Assembly: GCF_000297775.1 (NCBI RefSeq)
Contig: NZ_JH815516.1
Span: forward strand, 9,226 to 73,225
Origin: Sutterella wadsworthensis 2_1_59BFAA
GTDB taxonomy: Bacteria > Pseudomonadota > Gammaproteobacteria > Burkholderiales > Burkholderiaceae_F
Length of the DNA stretch: 64,000 nucleotides
Direction: 5' to 3'
A program made the translations under genes and the position numbers. The notes under the pieces were generated by a model. That model saw only the letters and a list, made by a program, of their open reading frames with translations, ran no database searches and was not told where the DNA came from. This document shows positions 26,914 through 34,569 of the stretch, piece by piece. Each line of letters starts with the position of its first letter. Positions within the stretch are counted from its first letter, which is position 1.

Positions 26914-27290
26914 TGCGCCGCCCTCTGATGCTTGAAGAGATCCATAATCAATCGGTCGGGATCGGCAGACTCGAACTCGACGTGCGTACCGTTGGGCATG
27001 CTCAGACGAACCGTGCGGGAAGGAGCGGGTTCGTCAAGGTAAGGGAAGTCAGGAACTGCCTGGAGCGTCTCGGAGGTAAAAGAGGCAACCTGTACAACTT
27101 CGGAAGATGAACTGCCGGCGGGATTATGAAGTTGCCCGCTTGCTGCCAGATTCTCCAGGAGCCGAAGAGATGAATAGAACACGCCAAGCGGCGGACGCTT
27201 GCGGGAGGAAATCAGGGTGGGAAGACACTGGCGATAGAACTCTCGCTTGCTTAACCTGCAAGTCGTCAAAAGATCACTCAAAGCAGACAC
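26910..27290 (-). CDS. IS66-family accessory protein TnpA-like (orfA), remnant element
   Basis: This 126-aa product has an N-terminal CRLSKREFYRQCLPTLISSRK resembling the HTH of IS66 orfA proteins ('sg.s.reFcr..gl....f..W') and a C-terminal RTVRLSMPNGTHVEFESADPDRLI resembling their conserved ending. Its stop overlaps the start of a TnpB-like frame by 4 nt. The frame is intact, but the rest of the element is deleted. Assignment rests on pattern and gene order. Confidence 0.5.
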   Translation of the reverse strand: MSALSDLLTTCRLSKREFYRQCLPTLISSRKRPPLGVFYSSLRLLENLAASGQLHNPAGSSSSEVVQVASFTSETLQAVPDFPYLDEPAPSRTVRLSMPNGTHVEFESADPDRLIMDLFKHQRAAQ

Positions 27291-27297
27291 TTCTCTT

Positions 27298-27326
27298 AAA
27301 AGCCCTGTTTAATCGGGGCTTTTTTC
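27298..27326 (+). terminator. Terminator-like hairpin left of the IS transposase
   Basis: AAAGCCC-loop-GGGGCTTTTTT. It stands before the transposase promoter and could shield it from readthrough. It may also mark the left side of the element. Confidence 0.6.
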
Positions 27327-27383
27327 TTGTGCCATGATGGGTGTGTGTGATATAAATAATATACACTCATCAAAGGAGATCAA

Positions 27384-29150
27384 ATGGCAGCTCGGAAGGA
27401 GTTCCCGGTCAAAGTTCGCCGTGTGGCAGTAACGAACAAAAAGACCGGCGTCAAATACATCGAGGAACGTCGCTATCAATACGATCCGGCAAAGGGCTAC
27501 AACGTCCTTCTGTCGAGCCGTCGGACGGGTGAAAAAATCCTGGAAGGCGAAACGGTGACAACCCGTTGCCGCCCCAAGAAGAAGCCAGCCGAAGCGGCTC
27601 AGACTGCCGAGCTCTCTGCCAAACGAACCCGTGTAGGGGCTCTGGACTTGATTCGTCATGCCGGGGCAGTGGCCGGACTCGAAAGTTCGGTCCGCAGGGC
27701 GTATCCCAACGGTGGAACCTCCGAGAAGCTGCTCTCCGTCTCTCAGTACTTGGTCGCTACGGATGAAACTGTTCACAACGTGGAGCCCTGGCAATGCGAA
27801 CATGATCTCCCCTACGAAGCCGGCCTGTCCGAGGACATTTGCTACGACCTCTTCCACGAGCTCGGCCTGGATGAATCCGGTTCGCAGTCTCTCTTCCGGG
27901 AACTGGCCCGTACGGCAGGCAACGACGAACAGCCGGCCATCGCATTCGATTCAACCTCGCACTCCGTCTACGGCAACGGCCTGAAACCGTACGCGCGGCA
28001 AGGCTTCAACAAAGACGGCGACGGCTTGGACATCTACAAGATCATCACCTTCTGCTCGCTTGATTCCGGTCTGCCCGTTTCTTTCGAGCTTCAGCCCGGC
28101 AACATCCCCGACGTGATTTCTCTCGTCAATGCCGTGCCTCGGGCCAAGGCATACGGCTTGAAGAATCCGGAGTTCTGCCTCGACAACGGGTTCTTCAGCA
28201 AGGAGAACGTGCTGCGCTTCCTGCGCAAGAATTTCAAGTTCACGATCCTCGCCACGCTCAAGCACGCCTGGATCTACAAGCATTTGGACAGCGCCGCCGA
28301 TGATGGGACCAAACTGAGAGACCACTTCTCGCGGTACGCTTCTCAGTGCCCGTTCGACGAGAAGATCAGTGCCGTATCGGTGTCTGAAATGACGCCGTTT
28401 GAATGGAAGCGGCAGCGCACGCGCAATGGCGTAGCCGCCGGGGATACGGAGTCGAAATCCTTCCGGCTGTACTTTCACTATTTCCGCAACAATGCCCGAG
28501 CTGTCATGGAAGCTTCAGCCTTCCACACGAAGCTCAAAAGCTACGAAATGAGTCTTGCAGCCGGCAAGGAAAATGAAATGGACGATGCCGAGCTTGAGTT
28601 CGCGCACCGGTACTTCTCGTGGAAGCGTGTTCGAGGCGGAGGCATCAAGGTCATCCCCAACGAAGAGGCCATTCTGGCCGCACAGAAGGACTTTGGGATT
28701 TTCGTCATCCTTTCAAATCTTCATGCGAGCCCGTGGGACGTGCTTCGTCGCTACCGTCGCCGCAACGACATTGAAACCTCGTATCGCGTCGTCAAGTCCG
28801 ACCTTGACGGGCGAAAGCCCCGAGTCTGGACGATGACCAGCGTACGCGGGAAAGAAATCTGCCGACACGTCGCACTCGGCTACCGTTTCGTGCTGCAGAG
28901 CATGATGGAGCGCACGGCTCAGGAAGCCGAGCGGCGAGCCAACGATGAGTCGCTCGGGAAGACTGTGCGGAAGCAGTACGAAAAACTGACCGCCTGGATT
29001 CGATCGATGACGCTCAAGCAGTTGCTCGATTGGTTCGACTGTGTGGAAAGAGTCGAGGTGAGGAACAGGGTGGCACAGTACCGTTGGTCTACGGAGACGA
29101 CGGCCAGAGACCAGATGTTCCTCGAGCTCTTCTTCGACGAATCTGACTGA
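27384..29150 (+). CDS. IS transposase, IS1634-like (IS4-type DDE)
   Basis: This 588-aa transposase appears intact. It has an AIAFDSTSHSVYG block (first acidic residue), a central FCLDNGFFSKENVLRFL block (second Asp), and the IS4-type Y-(2)-R-(3)-E motif in YRRRNDIETSYRVVKSDLDGRKPRVW. Overall length and layout fit the IS1634 family. Start ATG 27384 has AAAGGAG 6 nt upstream. A promoter-like pair, TTGTGC (about 27329) and TATAAA (about 27351) with an 18-bp spacer, precedes it. I could not identify matching terminal inverted repeats, so the element's limits are unknown. It interrupts a region with IS66 debris on its left and a truncated gene on its right. Confidence 0.85.
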   Translation: MAARKEFPVKVRRVAVTNKKTGVKYIEERRYQYDPAKGYNVLLSSRRTGEKILEGETVTTRCRPKKKPAEAAQTAELSAKRTRVGALDLIRHAGAVAGLESSVRRAYPNGGTSEKLLSVSQYLVATDETVHNVEPWQCEHDLPYEAGLSEDICYDLFHELGLDESGSQSLFRELARTAGNDEQPAIAFDSTSHSVYGNGLKPYARQGFNKDGDGLDIYKIITFCSLDSGLPVSFELQPGNIPDVISLVNAVPRAKAYGLKNPEFCLDNGFFSKENVLRFLRKNFKFTILATLKHAWIYKHLDSAADDGTKLRDHFSRYASQCPFDEKISAVSVSEMTPFEWKRQRTRNGVAAGDTESKSFRLYFHYFRNNARAVMEASAFHTKLKSYEMSLAAGKENEMDDAELEFAHRYFSWKRVRGGGIKVIPNEEAILAAQKDFGIFVILSNLHASPWDVLRRYRRRNDIETSYRVVKSDLDGRKPRVWTMTSVRGKEICRHVALGYRFVLQSMMERTAQEAERRANDESLGKTVRKQYEKLTAWIRSMTLKQLLDWFDCVERVEVRNRVAQYRWSTETTARDQMFLELFFDESD

Positions 29151-29156
29151 TTGTAG

Positions 29157-29387
29157 ATTCCACGGTTTTCAGGATCCAGAGACATTCGCGACAACGAGCC
29201 CGGGAAAAGGTACCCGCACATTTCGGGATGCCTGACGATGAGCATGGAGGGACGCGAATGGAGTTTTGACGGTGGCATATCCCAGTCGTGGTATGCGGCT
29301 CTCTGCCGAAGGCTCGGCCTTGACGGCCGGTACAGCGGCGCCCGCCTCGAGCGCTTCGTGAGCTACTCGACCATGCGGGCGGACTGA
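29157..29387 (+). pseudogene. 3' fragment of an unknown gene next to the IS
   Basis: Directly after the transposase, a plus-strand frame without a start reads as protein to the TGA at 29385-29387 (for example EPGKRYPHISGCLTMSMEGR and RRLGLDGRYSGARLERFVSY). About 77 residues remain. The family is not recognised; it appears to be the C-terminus of a gene cut by the insertion. Confidence 0.4.
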
Positions 29388-29392
29388 TGACG

Positions 29393-29425
29393 AAAAGGCG
29401 CCGTCTCCGGCAGGAGCGGCGCTTT
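29393..29425 (-). terminator. Terminator of the HEPN-protein operon
   Basis: On the minus strand AAGCGCCG and CGGCGCCTTTT form a GC stem with a T run after it, 28 bp beyond the HEPN gene's stop. Confidence 0.6.
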
Positions 29426-29453
29426 CGTGCATCAGGAGTTTCGCCGACGGGTG

Positions 29454-30401
29454 TCAGGAGCGCTTTTGGGCGTCCGCATCGGGCGTGCGGCAGCCGTCCC
29501 AGCCGGTCTTGAGCTCCCAGGGACGTGTGCGGCTGTCCCGGTAGGCGGCGAAGGTCTCGGGAGGCCTGGCCTCGCCCGCGTTGAGCGGGATGACGGTGTA
29601 GTCGTCGGTCTTGCGCCAGTGCACGACGAGGTGTCTGATGTCGGGCTTGTAGAGCGACTGATGCAGCAGCTCGTTGAGGCGCCAGCCGTATTCGAGCGTC
29701 GCGTACACGGTGTAGCGCTTCGACCAGGTGCCGTCGTTTCGCTGGTAGCGCATGCAGACGTTGATGCGGTCGGAGCCGAGCTTCGAGGCAAGGCCCGCCG
29801 TGATGTGCTTCGTCTCGGCCTGTGCCGTGCGGGCGGCGGCAGGCGCGGGATCGGCCGCCTCGGACGGCGTGACGGTGACGGCATCGCCTGGCTTGAGAAG
29901 GAGGACGCCGAGTCCGACCACGGCGATGGCGGATGCGAGAATGCCCGCGCGCATACTGCGGGCGACGAGCGGCGTGCAGAGGTTCGGGCCCGTGGTCTCG
30001 TCCTTGTTGAGAAGTCTCATGGCCAGACGGGCCGACTGCTCGAGATGCCTGCGGCGCTCGTCGTCTAGGACGAGGTCCGGCCTGTGCTCGACTTCGTTGC
30101 GCAGCGTCTTGAGCGAGAAGAGGTAGTTCGTGAACTCGTTGCCGATGCCGAGCGAGGGCCTGAGCGTGCGCCAGTTGTGGTGCACGATGTTCACGAGAGC
30201 GGGAAAGTCGAACTGCTCGAGGTTCTCCGGCTCGCGGACGTACTCAAGCTGGATGGGCGTGAGAGAACTCAGCACGCAGGCCTCCCACCATTTTCGGCCG
30301 CCGATTTTCGGCAGATGCTCGGCGAGCACGAGCCTGATGAGCGGCGAAAGCCCGTTTTCGAGGCGGTGGTAGAAGTCGCGGGGCGATTCGCTTTGGGACA
30401 T
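29454..30401 (-). CDS. Swt1-type HEPN domain membrane protein
   Basis: This 315-aa protein starts with a domain resembling Swt1-like HEPN modules (GRKWWEACVLSSLTPIQLEY to LFSLKTLRNEVEHRP), containing the R-x4-H catalytic motif typical of HEPN RNases (Arg101, His106). A single transmembrane helix lies at about 152-169 (AGILASAIAVVGLGVLLL). A C-terminal domain of about 120 residues follows an Ala-rich linker (RINVCMRYQRNDGTWSKRYTV, then RHLVVHWRKTDDYTVIPL). A membrane-anchored potential RNase fits a defence or toxin role, but none is demonstrated. It follows the 30418-30828 gene by 16 bp and ends at a terminator, so the two form an operon behind the palindromic operator at 30921-30944. Confidence 0.7.
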   Translation of the reverse strand: MSQSESPRDFYHRLENGLSPLIRLVLAEHLPKIGGRKWWEACVLSSLTPIQLEYVREPENLEQFDFPALVNIVHHNWRTLRPSLGIGNEFTNYLFSLKTLRNEVEHRPDLVLDDERRRHLEQSARLAMRLLNKDETTGPNLCTPLVARSMRAGILASAIAVVGLGVLLLKPGDAVTVTPSEAADPAPAAARTAQAETKHITAGLASKLGSDRINVCMRYQRNDGTWSKRYTVYATLEYGWRLNELLHQSLYKPDIRHLVVHWRKTDDYTVIPLNAGEARPPETFAAYRDSRTRPWELKTGWDGCRTPDADAQKRS

Positions 30402-30417
30402 GGACGGTGGTCGCGGG

Positions 30418-30828
30418 TCAGGTGGTTCGGTCGGAGAAGATCCCGCGCGGCGTGCCGAAGCACTGTCTCAGCAGGCCGTCGAGCGTCCGGTATGGCGAGA
30501 CCGCTTCGGAAAGGATCGGACCGGACTTCGAGGAAACGGGCACGCCCGCCATGAGAAAGCGAACGAACCAGGATCCGCGGATCTCCGTCAATTCTAAGGT
30601 CATTTCATCCTCAATGCCGAAAGCACTGAGGAAACCCACAATCAGATCGTGCAGGCAGCCGGTTGAAATCGTTCCCGAACGAGCACATTCGTCCGTTTCG
30701 CTGAGGCGCCATCCGCCGTCGGCGTCGACGACGATGGAGAGCGTGCTTTCGCCGTCATCCCTGAGAGCGGTGAATTCGATGCGGGAGGCGGCCTGCGGGT
30801 CGGGCCGCAGCGTGACGGAATCGGTCAT
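30418..30828 (-). CDS. Hypothetical protein in operon with the HEPN membrane protein
   Basis: This 136-aa soluble protein was not matched to a family. It has an acidic N-terminal half with predicted beta strands (ALRDDGESTLSIVVDADGGW) and a C-terminal part, VRFLMAGVPVSSKSGPILSEAV. It is the first gene after the palindromic operator and 16 bp upstream of the HEPN gene. A role as antitoxin or sensor partner for the HEPN protein is possible but only from position. The ATG at 30828 has a weak GTGGAC upstream. Confidence 0.6.
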   Translation of the reverse strand: MTDSVTLRPDPQAASRIEFTALRDDGESTLSIVVDADGGWRLSETDECARSGTISTGCLHDLIVGFLSAFGIEDEMTLELTEIRGSWFVRFLMAGVPVSSKSGPILSEAVSPYRTLDGLLRQCFGTPRGIFSDRTT

Positions 30829-30920
30829 GACGTTTGTCCACGGGCGAAGTCGCCCTTCAAGAAGATGCGGCGCGGATTCGCCGCCATGATCCGATTGTGC
30901 GGGCGGGGCGGGAAGGCGGG

Positions 30921-30944
30921 GAATTCCGCAGATTTGCGGAATTC
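30921..30944. promoter_or_regulatory. 24-bp palindromic operator upstream of the HEPN operon
   Basis: An almost perfect 24-bp palindrome (arms GAATTCCGCA and TTTGCGGAATTC, one central mismatch pair). Its core, CCGCAGATTTGCGG, differs by one base from CCGCAAATTTGCGG at 32324-32343. It lies about 95 bp upstream of the 30828 start and just past the CARF gene stop. Confidence 0.6.
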
Positions 30945-30948
30945 GTCC

Positions 30949-32268
30949 TCAGACTTCGCGCCAGCGGTGCACGGCGCCCGTCTCGACGGGTTTGCACAGG
31001 TCGAGGAGGATCTGCGGCAGCTCGATGTTTTCGGGCGAGATCTGCAGGCCGTAGGCGGTTGCGTCCTTCTGGCCGTTCGATTCGACGAGGTAGCTGTTGA
31101 AGCGGCGGCCCGTCACGTCGGGGATCTGGTCCGCGAGTTCGGCGCGGATCTTGTCGTTGCACTTCGAGCGAAGCTCAGAGACGTTCTTCGAGAAGCTGCG
31201 CTCGGCGTTCACGAAGGCCTTGTGCACCTCGGCGCTTCGTGCGTCGCCTCCGGCGCCCGTTGCAGCCTTGAAGGCTCGGTAGAACTCGGCGTCCGACTCG
31301 ATGCCCTCGGTCTGAAGGGATCTGACGGCCTGCTCGAGCACGTGCTCCTCGACGCCGAGGTGGCTTCTGCAGGCCGTGCCGCGACGGGTTTCCGTGAGGA
31401 TGAGGCCGAGCACCCGGACGAACTGAAGCCGCAGGTGCAGGAAGACCTCCGACGGGAGCATGCCGTAGGAGACGGGCGTCTCCCGGCCGAGCTTCGTGCG
31501 AAGAAGCAGCCAGGCGTAGAGGCCGAGGAGCTTGGGCTCGAGGTGCACGGGCACGCCGTCGGCGTAGAGGCGCCAGCGGCTGCCGTCGTGCGTGAGGCGC
31601 ACGCGCGGCATGTATTCGATCGCCTGCTGGGAGTTTCGGACGATCTCGCTGAAGGAGTATTCCTTCGAGAGCATCATGGCGGGAAGAATCTGGCGAAGGC
31701 GCAGGAAGGGGAGGTCGGCGAGGATCACGACGTCCGGATTGGCGGCGAGTTCCTCGGGAGACGGATAGGGCCTGCGGTCGGGAGCCGTCTCGTTTTCGGA
31801 AAGCGTGTGGCTGATGCGGTCGCGGTCGCGCCCGTAGAAGGTGAGCGCGCTTCCCATGAGCATGCCCATGCTCTTGCGTCCGCCCACGATCGAGACGTGG
31901 AGCGAGGCATCGGGATCCTCGCAGCACTCGCGCACGAGCTTGACGATGAGGTCGGCGGCGCGGTTGCTGTCGTCGAGCGTGCGGATGTCGGCGATGGGTT
32001 CGCCGTCAGCGGAGGAGATCGCATGGATGTCGGCCTCGGTGAAGGCCGCAGGACTCAGGCCGTAGTCGCGCCAGAAGGCGTCGAGGATATTGCCTTCTCC
32101 GAAGAAGGACCGCCTGGCCATCTCGGCCCCGAGCTCCGTCGTGACGATGCGGATTTCGGTCGGCATGGCCTCGGGCGACTCCTTGTAGAGCGCCGCGAGC
32201 GTGAACGTCAGAAGGTGAGGTGTGGTTCCAAGAGCGATGAGGAGAATGCGTCTTTTGCTGTCGGCCAT
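30949..32268 (-). CDS. CARF-domain protein, CRISPR-associated NE0113 family (TIGR02584-like)
   Basis: This protein of about 439 aa has an N-terminal half that matches the Csx/NE0113-type CARF proteins: ILLIALGTTPHLLTFTLAAL, MPTEIRIVTTELGAE, GEPIADIRTLDDSNRAADLI, LHVSIVGGRKSMGMLMGSAL, then PDVVILADLPFLRLRQILP. CARF domains bind cyclic oligoadenylates and in some members cleave them. The C-terminal half is helical with unknown activity. I chose ATG 32268 (MADSKRRILL); a TTG at 32316 is further upstream. A TATAGT -10 box (minus strand, 32321-32316) sits beside the 20-bp palindrome at 32324-32343. No CRISPR array or other cas gene occurs in the window, so it is an orphan here. Confidence 0.8.
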   Translation of the reverse strand: MADSKRRILLIALGTTPHLLTFTLAALYKESPEAMPTEIRIVTTELGAEMARRSFFGEGNILDAFWRDYGLSPAAFTEADIHAISSADGEPIADIRTLDDSNRAADLIVKLVRECCEDPDASLHVSIVGGRKSMGMLMGSALTFYGRDRDRISHTLSENETAPDRRPYPSPEELAANPDVVILADLPFLRLRQILPAMMLSKEYSFSEIVRNSQQAIEYMPRVRLTHDGSRWRLYADGVPVHLEPKLLGLYAWLLLRTKLGRETPVSYGMLPSEVFLHLRLQFVRVLGLILTETRRGTACRSHLGVEEHVLEQAVRSLQTEGIESDAEFYRAFKAATGAGGDARSAEVHKAFVNAERSFSKNVSELRSKCNDKIRAELADQIPDVTGRRFNSYLVESNGQKDATAYGLQISPENIELPQILLDLCKPVETGAVHRWREV

Positions 32269-32323
32269 GGCGATGCGTCCCGAAGTCGGGTGCTGAAAGC
32301 GATTTGATGCATACAACTATAGC

Positions 32324-32343
32324 AAACCGCAAATTTGCGGTTT
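32324..32343. promoter_or_regulatory. 20-bp perfect palindrome between divergent CARF and methyltransferase genes
   Basis: AAACCGCAAATTTGCGGTTT is a perfect palindrome immediately upstream of the TATAGT box of the CARF gene and about 60 bp upstream of the divergent methyltransferase start. It covers the CARF promoter's spacer and -35 region, a classic repressor position, and could control both directions. Confidence 0.65.
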
Positions 32344-32405
32344 CGTGGCGTGAAGGCTCCCGTGATCAGAATGAAACCGTCATCAAGGAAAAAAGGAGCG
32401 CATGC

Positions 32406-33440
32406 ATGACCAAGCTGATCGGACTGACCGGGGCGTATGACTTTCTGGAGCGCATGATTCTGGAGCCGGCGGGAGCCCGTTACAATCCTGACTGGAAAAA
32501 GGCGCGCGAGAATCTGGAAAACTCTCACGATGAGAATCTGGATTATCTTGGAACGTACTTTCCGAGAACCGTCCTTGAGAGCGCCGTCATCTTCGAACAT
32601 CTGATGCGGACCATGCCGTCCGTGAAGAAGATGCTTGCGGAGCGGGACGTGATCCGGGTCCTCGACTTCGGCTGCGGCACGGGCGGCGAGCTTCTGGGAT
32701 TCCTCATCGCGCTCGGCTGGGAGTTCAACTGGGAGCTGCCCGCGGTGGAAGTCGACGCCATCGACGGCAACGAGGACGCCCTCGGCATGATGCAGGACAT
32801 CATGCACCTGTGCCGCGACAAGTGGGACTTTGACCTCAGGGTAAGGACTGTCACGCACAAGGCCGAGAAGTCTGGATTTGCGCCTGCGAACGTGAAGCTG
32901 CGCGACGACTACGACGTGCTCGTCACGTCGAAGTGTCTCGGCGAGCTCAACGCCGTTTCCCAAACGCCGTTCCTCGACTTCGCGTGCGAGTTTTTCGACA
33001 GCATCGCTCCCGAAGGACTGATCGTCATGATGGACGTCACGTCGAGGCAGCCTCACAATCGCGGCAATGATTGGACGAACCTGCAGATGACCGGCGAGTT
33101 CGACACGCACAGGCTGCAGTTCCGCAAGCACGGCTTCAGGACGCTTTTCCCGCTCGTCTGCGACGGATGCTCGGGATGCCGCAGCCATTCGCGTTTTCTG
33201 CAGTTCATCTTCGACTTCAGCGAGCTCGGGCTTTTGGAGTACTCCGAGACCAAGCTGGCATGCCGCGCGTACTGCCGCGACAAGCTCTGGCAGAAGGTGC
33301 GTGCAGAAGTGCCGCCCGCCCGATGGCAGATATCCATGGGCGTATCCTGTGGGGAGTGCAGGGAGAAAGGTGCGGGTGAGAACCTGGCCGAACTTCCCGG
33401 CTGCTGCGTCAATCACAAGTACTTTGCCCGGGGAGGCTGA
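32406..33440 (+). CDS. Class I SAM-dependent methyltransferase with Cys-rich C-terminus
   Basis: This 344-aa protein has a Rossmann methyltransferase core with motif I VLDFGCGTGGELLGF (about residue 80) and the acidic motif II VEVDAIDGNEDA. The C-terminal half holds CDGCSGCRSHSRFLQF and later Cys residues (CGECREK, CCVNH) that could bind a metal or cluster, somewhat like Rsm22-type proteins. The target is unknown. Start ATG 32406 has AAAAGGAG upstream; another out-of-frame ATG lies 4 nt before it. It is divergent from the CARF gene across the palindromic operator and is 1 bp from the DUF1848 gene, so it heads a three-gene operon. Confidence 0.75.
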   Translation: MTKLIGLTGAYDFLERMILEPAGARYNPDWKKARENLENSHDENLDYLGTYFPRTVLESAVIFEHLMRTMPSVKKMLAERDVIRVLDFGCGTGGELLGFLIALGWEFNWELPAVEVDAIDGNEDALGMMQDIMHLCRDKWDFDLRVRTVTHKAEKSGFAPANVKLRDDYDVLVTSKCLGELNAVSQTPFLDFACEFFDSIAPEGLIVMMDVTSRQPHNRGNDWTNLQMTGEFDTHRLQFRKHGFRTLFPLVCDGCSGCRSHSRFLQFIFDFSELGLLEYSETKLACRAYCRDKLWQKVRAEVPPARWQISMGVSCGECREKGAGENLAELPGCCVNHKYFARGG

Positions 33441-33441
33441 C

Positions 33442-34569
33442 ATGCCAATGGAAATTCAAACGCCCGAAGGCCGCGTGAAGGCCATGACGCCCGTGATTCT
33501 GTCAGCGAGCCGCTCGACCGACATCCCGGCCTATTATGGACAGTGGTTCATGAACCGCCTGCGCGCAGGCTGGTGCGCCTGGGTGAATCCGTTCAACCGC
33601 CGTCCCTCGTATGTGTCGTTCAGGGACGTGAAGGCGGTCGTCTTCTGGACGAAGAACCCGGCGCCCTTCCTGCAGCATCTGGACGAGCTCGATGCCCGCG
33701 GCCTGCACTACTACTTCCAGTACACGCTCAACGACTACGAGCGGGAGGGCTTCGAGCCCAACGTGCCCGCGCTCGAAAAGCGCATCGAGACCTTCAGGCG
33801 GCTCTCCGAGCGGATCGGTCCCGACCGCGTCGTCTGGCGCTTCGATCCGATCATCCTGTCGCCGGGCACCGGTCCGCGCGACATCCTCATGAGGATCTGG
33901 ACGGTCGGCAAGGCATTGAGGGGACTCACGAAGAAGCTCGTCGTGAGCTTCGTCGACGTGGGCGCCTACCGAAAGGTCCAGGCGAACCTCGTGCGCGACA
34001 CGGGTCTCTACACTCGCGAGACCGTGCTGTCGGCCGAACCCGACGAGGCGCAGAGGCGCGAGATCTGCGAGGGCCTCGCCAAGATCCGAGAACGCTGGCA
34101 TTCGGAAGGCTGGGACATTGAGATTTCGTCCTGTGCCGAGGAGGCCGACCTCGCGGCCTGGGGCATTACGTACAACAGATGCATCGACGGCGAGCTCATG
34201 GAAAGAGTGTTCGGCGAGGACAAGGCGCTCGTGCACTTCCTTCACTCGGGCAAGCTGCCTGAGGCGCCTGCCGCAGGGGCGGACTCGCTCTTCGGAGATC
34301 CCGTGATCCCCGTGGTTCCGGTCTCCAAGCGCAGGAACCTGAAGGACAAGGGCCAGCGCGAGGCCTGCGGCTGCATCGTGAGCAAGGACATCGGCATGTA
34401 CGACACGTGCATGCACTTTTGCGCCTACTGCTATGCGAACGCAAGCAGGAAGACCGTGCTCGAGAACCGCAGGCGGCACGATCCCGAGAGCCCGTTCCTC
34501 GCAGGCGAGCCCGGGAAGACGAATGAAGATGCAAAGGCGGAAAACACGGAAAACGGAGGCGGCAGGTGA
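33442..34569 (+). CDS. DUF1848 family protein (putative Fe-S enzyme)
   Basis: This 375-aa protein is of the DUF1848 family, recognised by the start MTPVILSASRSTDIPAYYGQWF, the segments KAVVFWTKNPAPFL and RVVWRFDPIILSPG, and the C-terminal cysteine cluster CGCIVSKDIGMYDTCMHFCAYCYAN. The family resembles radical-SAM/spore-photoproduct-lyase-like enzymes but has no assigned reaction. The region after the cysteine cluster is charged and disordered. GGGGAGG precedes ATG 33442. Its stop overlaps the next gene's GTG start (GTGA), showing tight translational coupling. Confidence 0.8.
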   Translation: MPMEIQTPEGRVKAMTPVILSASRSTDIPAYYGQWFMNRLRAGWCAWVNPFNRRPSYVSFRDVKAVVFWTKNPAPFLQHLDELDARGLHYYFQYTLNDYEREGFEPNVPALEKRIETFRRLSERIGPDRVVWRFDPIILSPGTGPRDILMRIWTVGKALRGLTKKLVVSFVDVGAYRKVQANLVRDTGLYTRETVLSAEPDEAQRREICEGLAKIRERWHSEGWDIEISSCAEEADLAAWGITYNRCIDGELMERVFGEDKALVHFLHSGKLPEAPAAGADSLFGDPVIPVVPVSKRRNLKDKGQREACGCIVSKDIGMYDTCMHFCAYCYANASRKTVLENRRRHDPESPFLAGEPGKTNEDAKAENTENGGGR

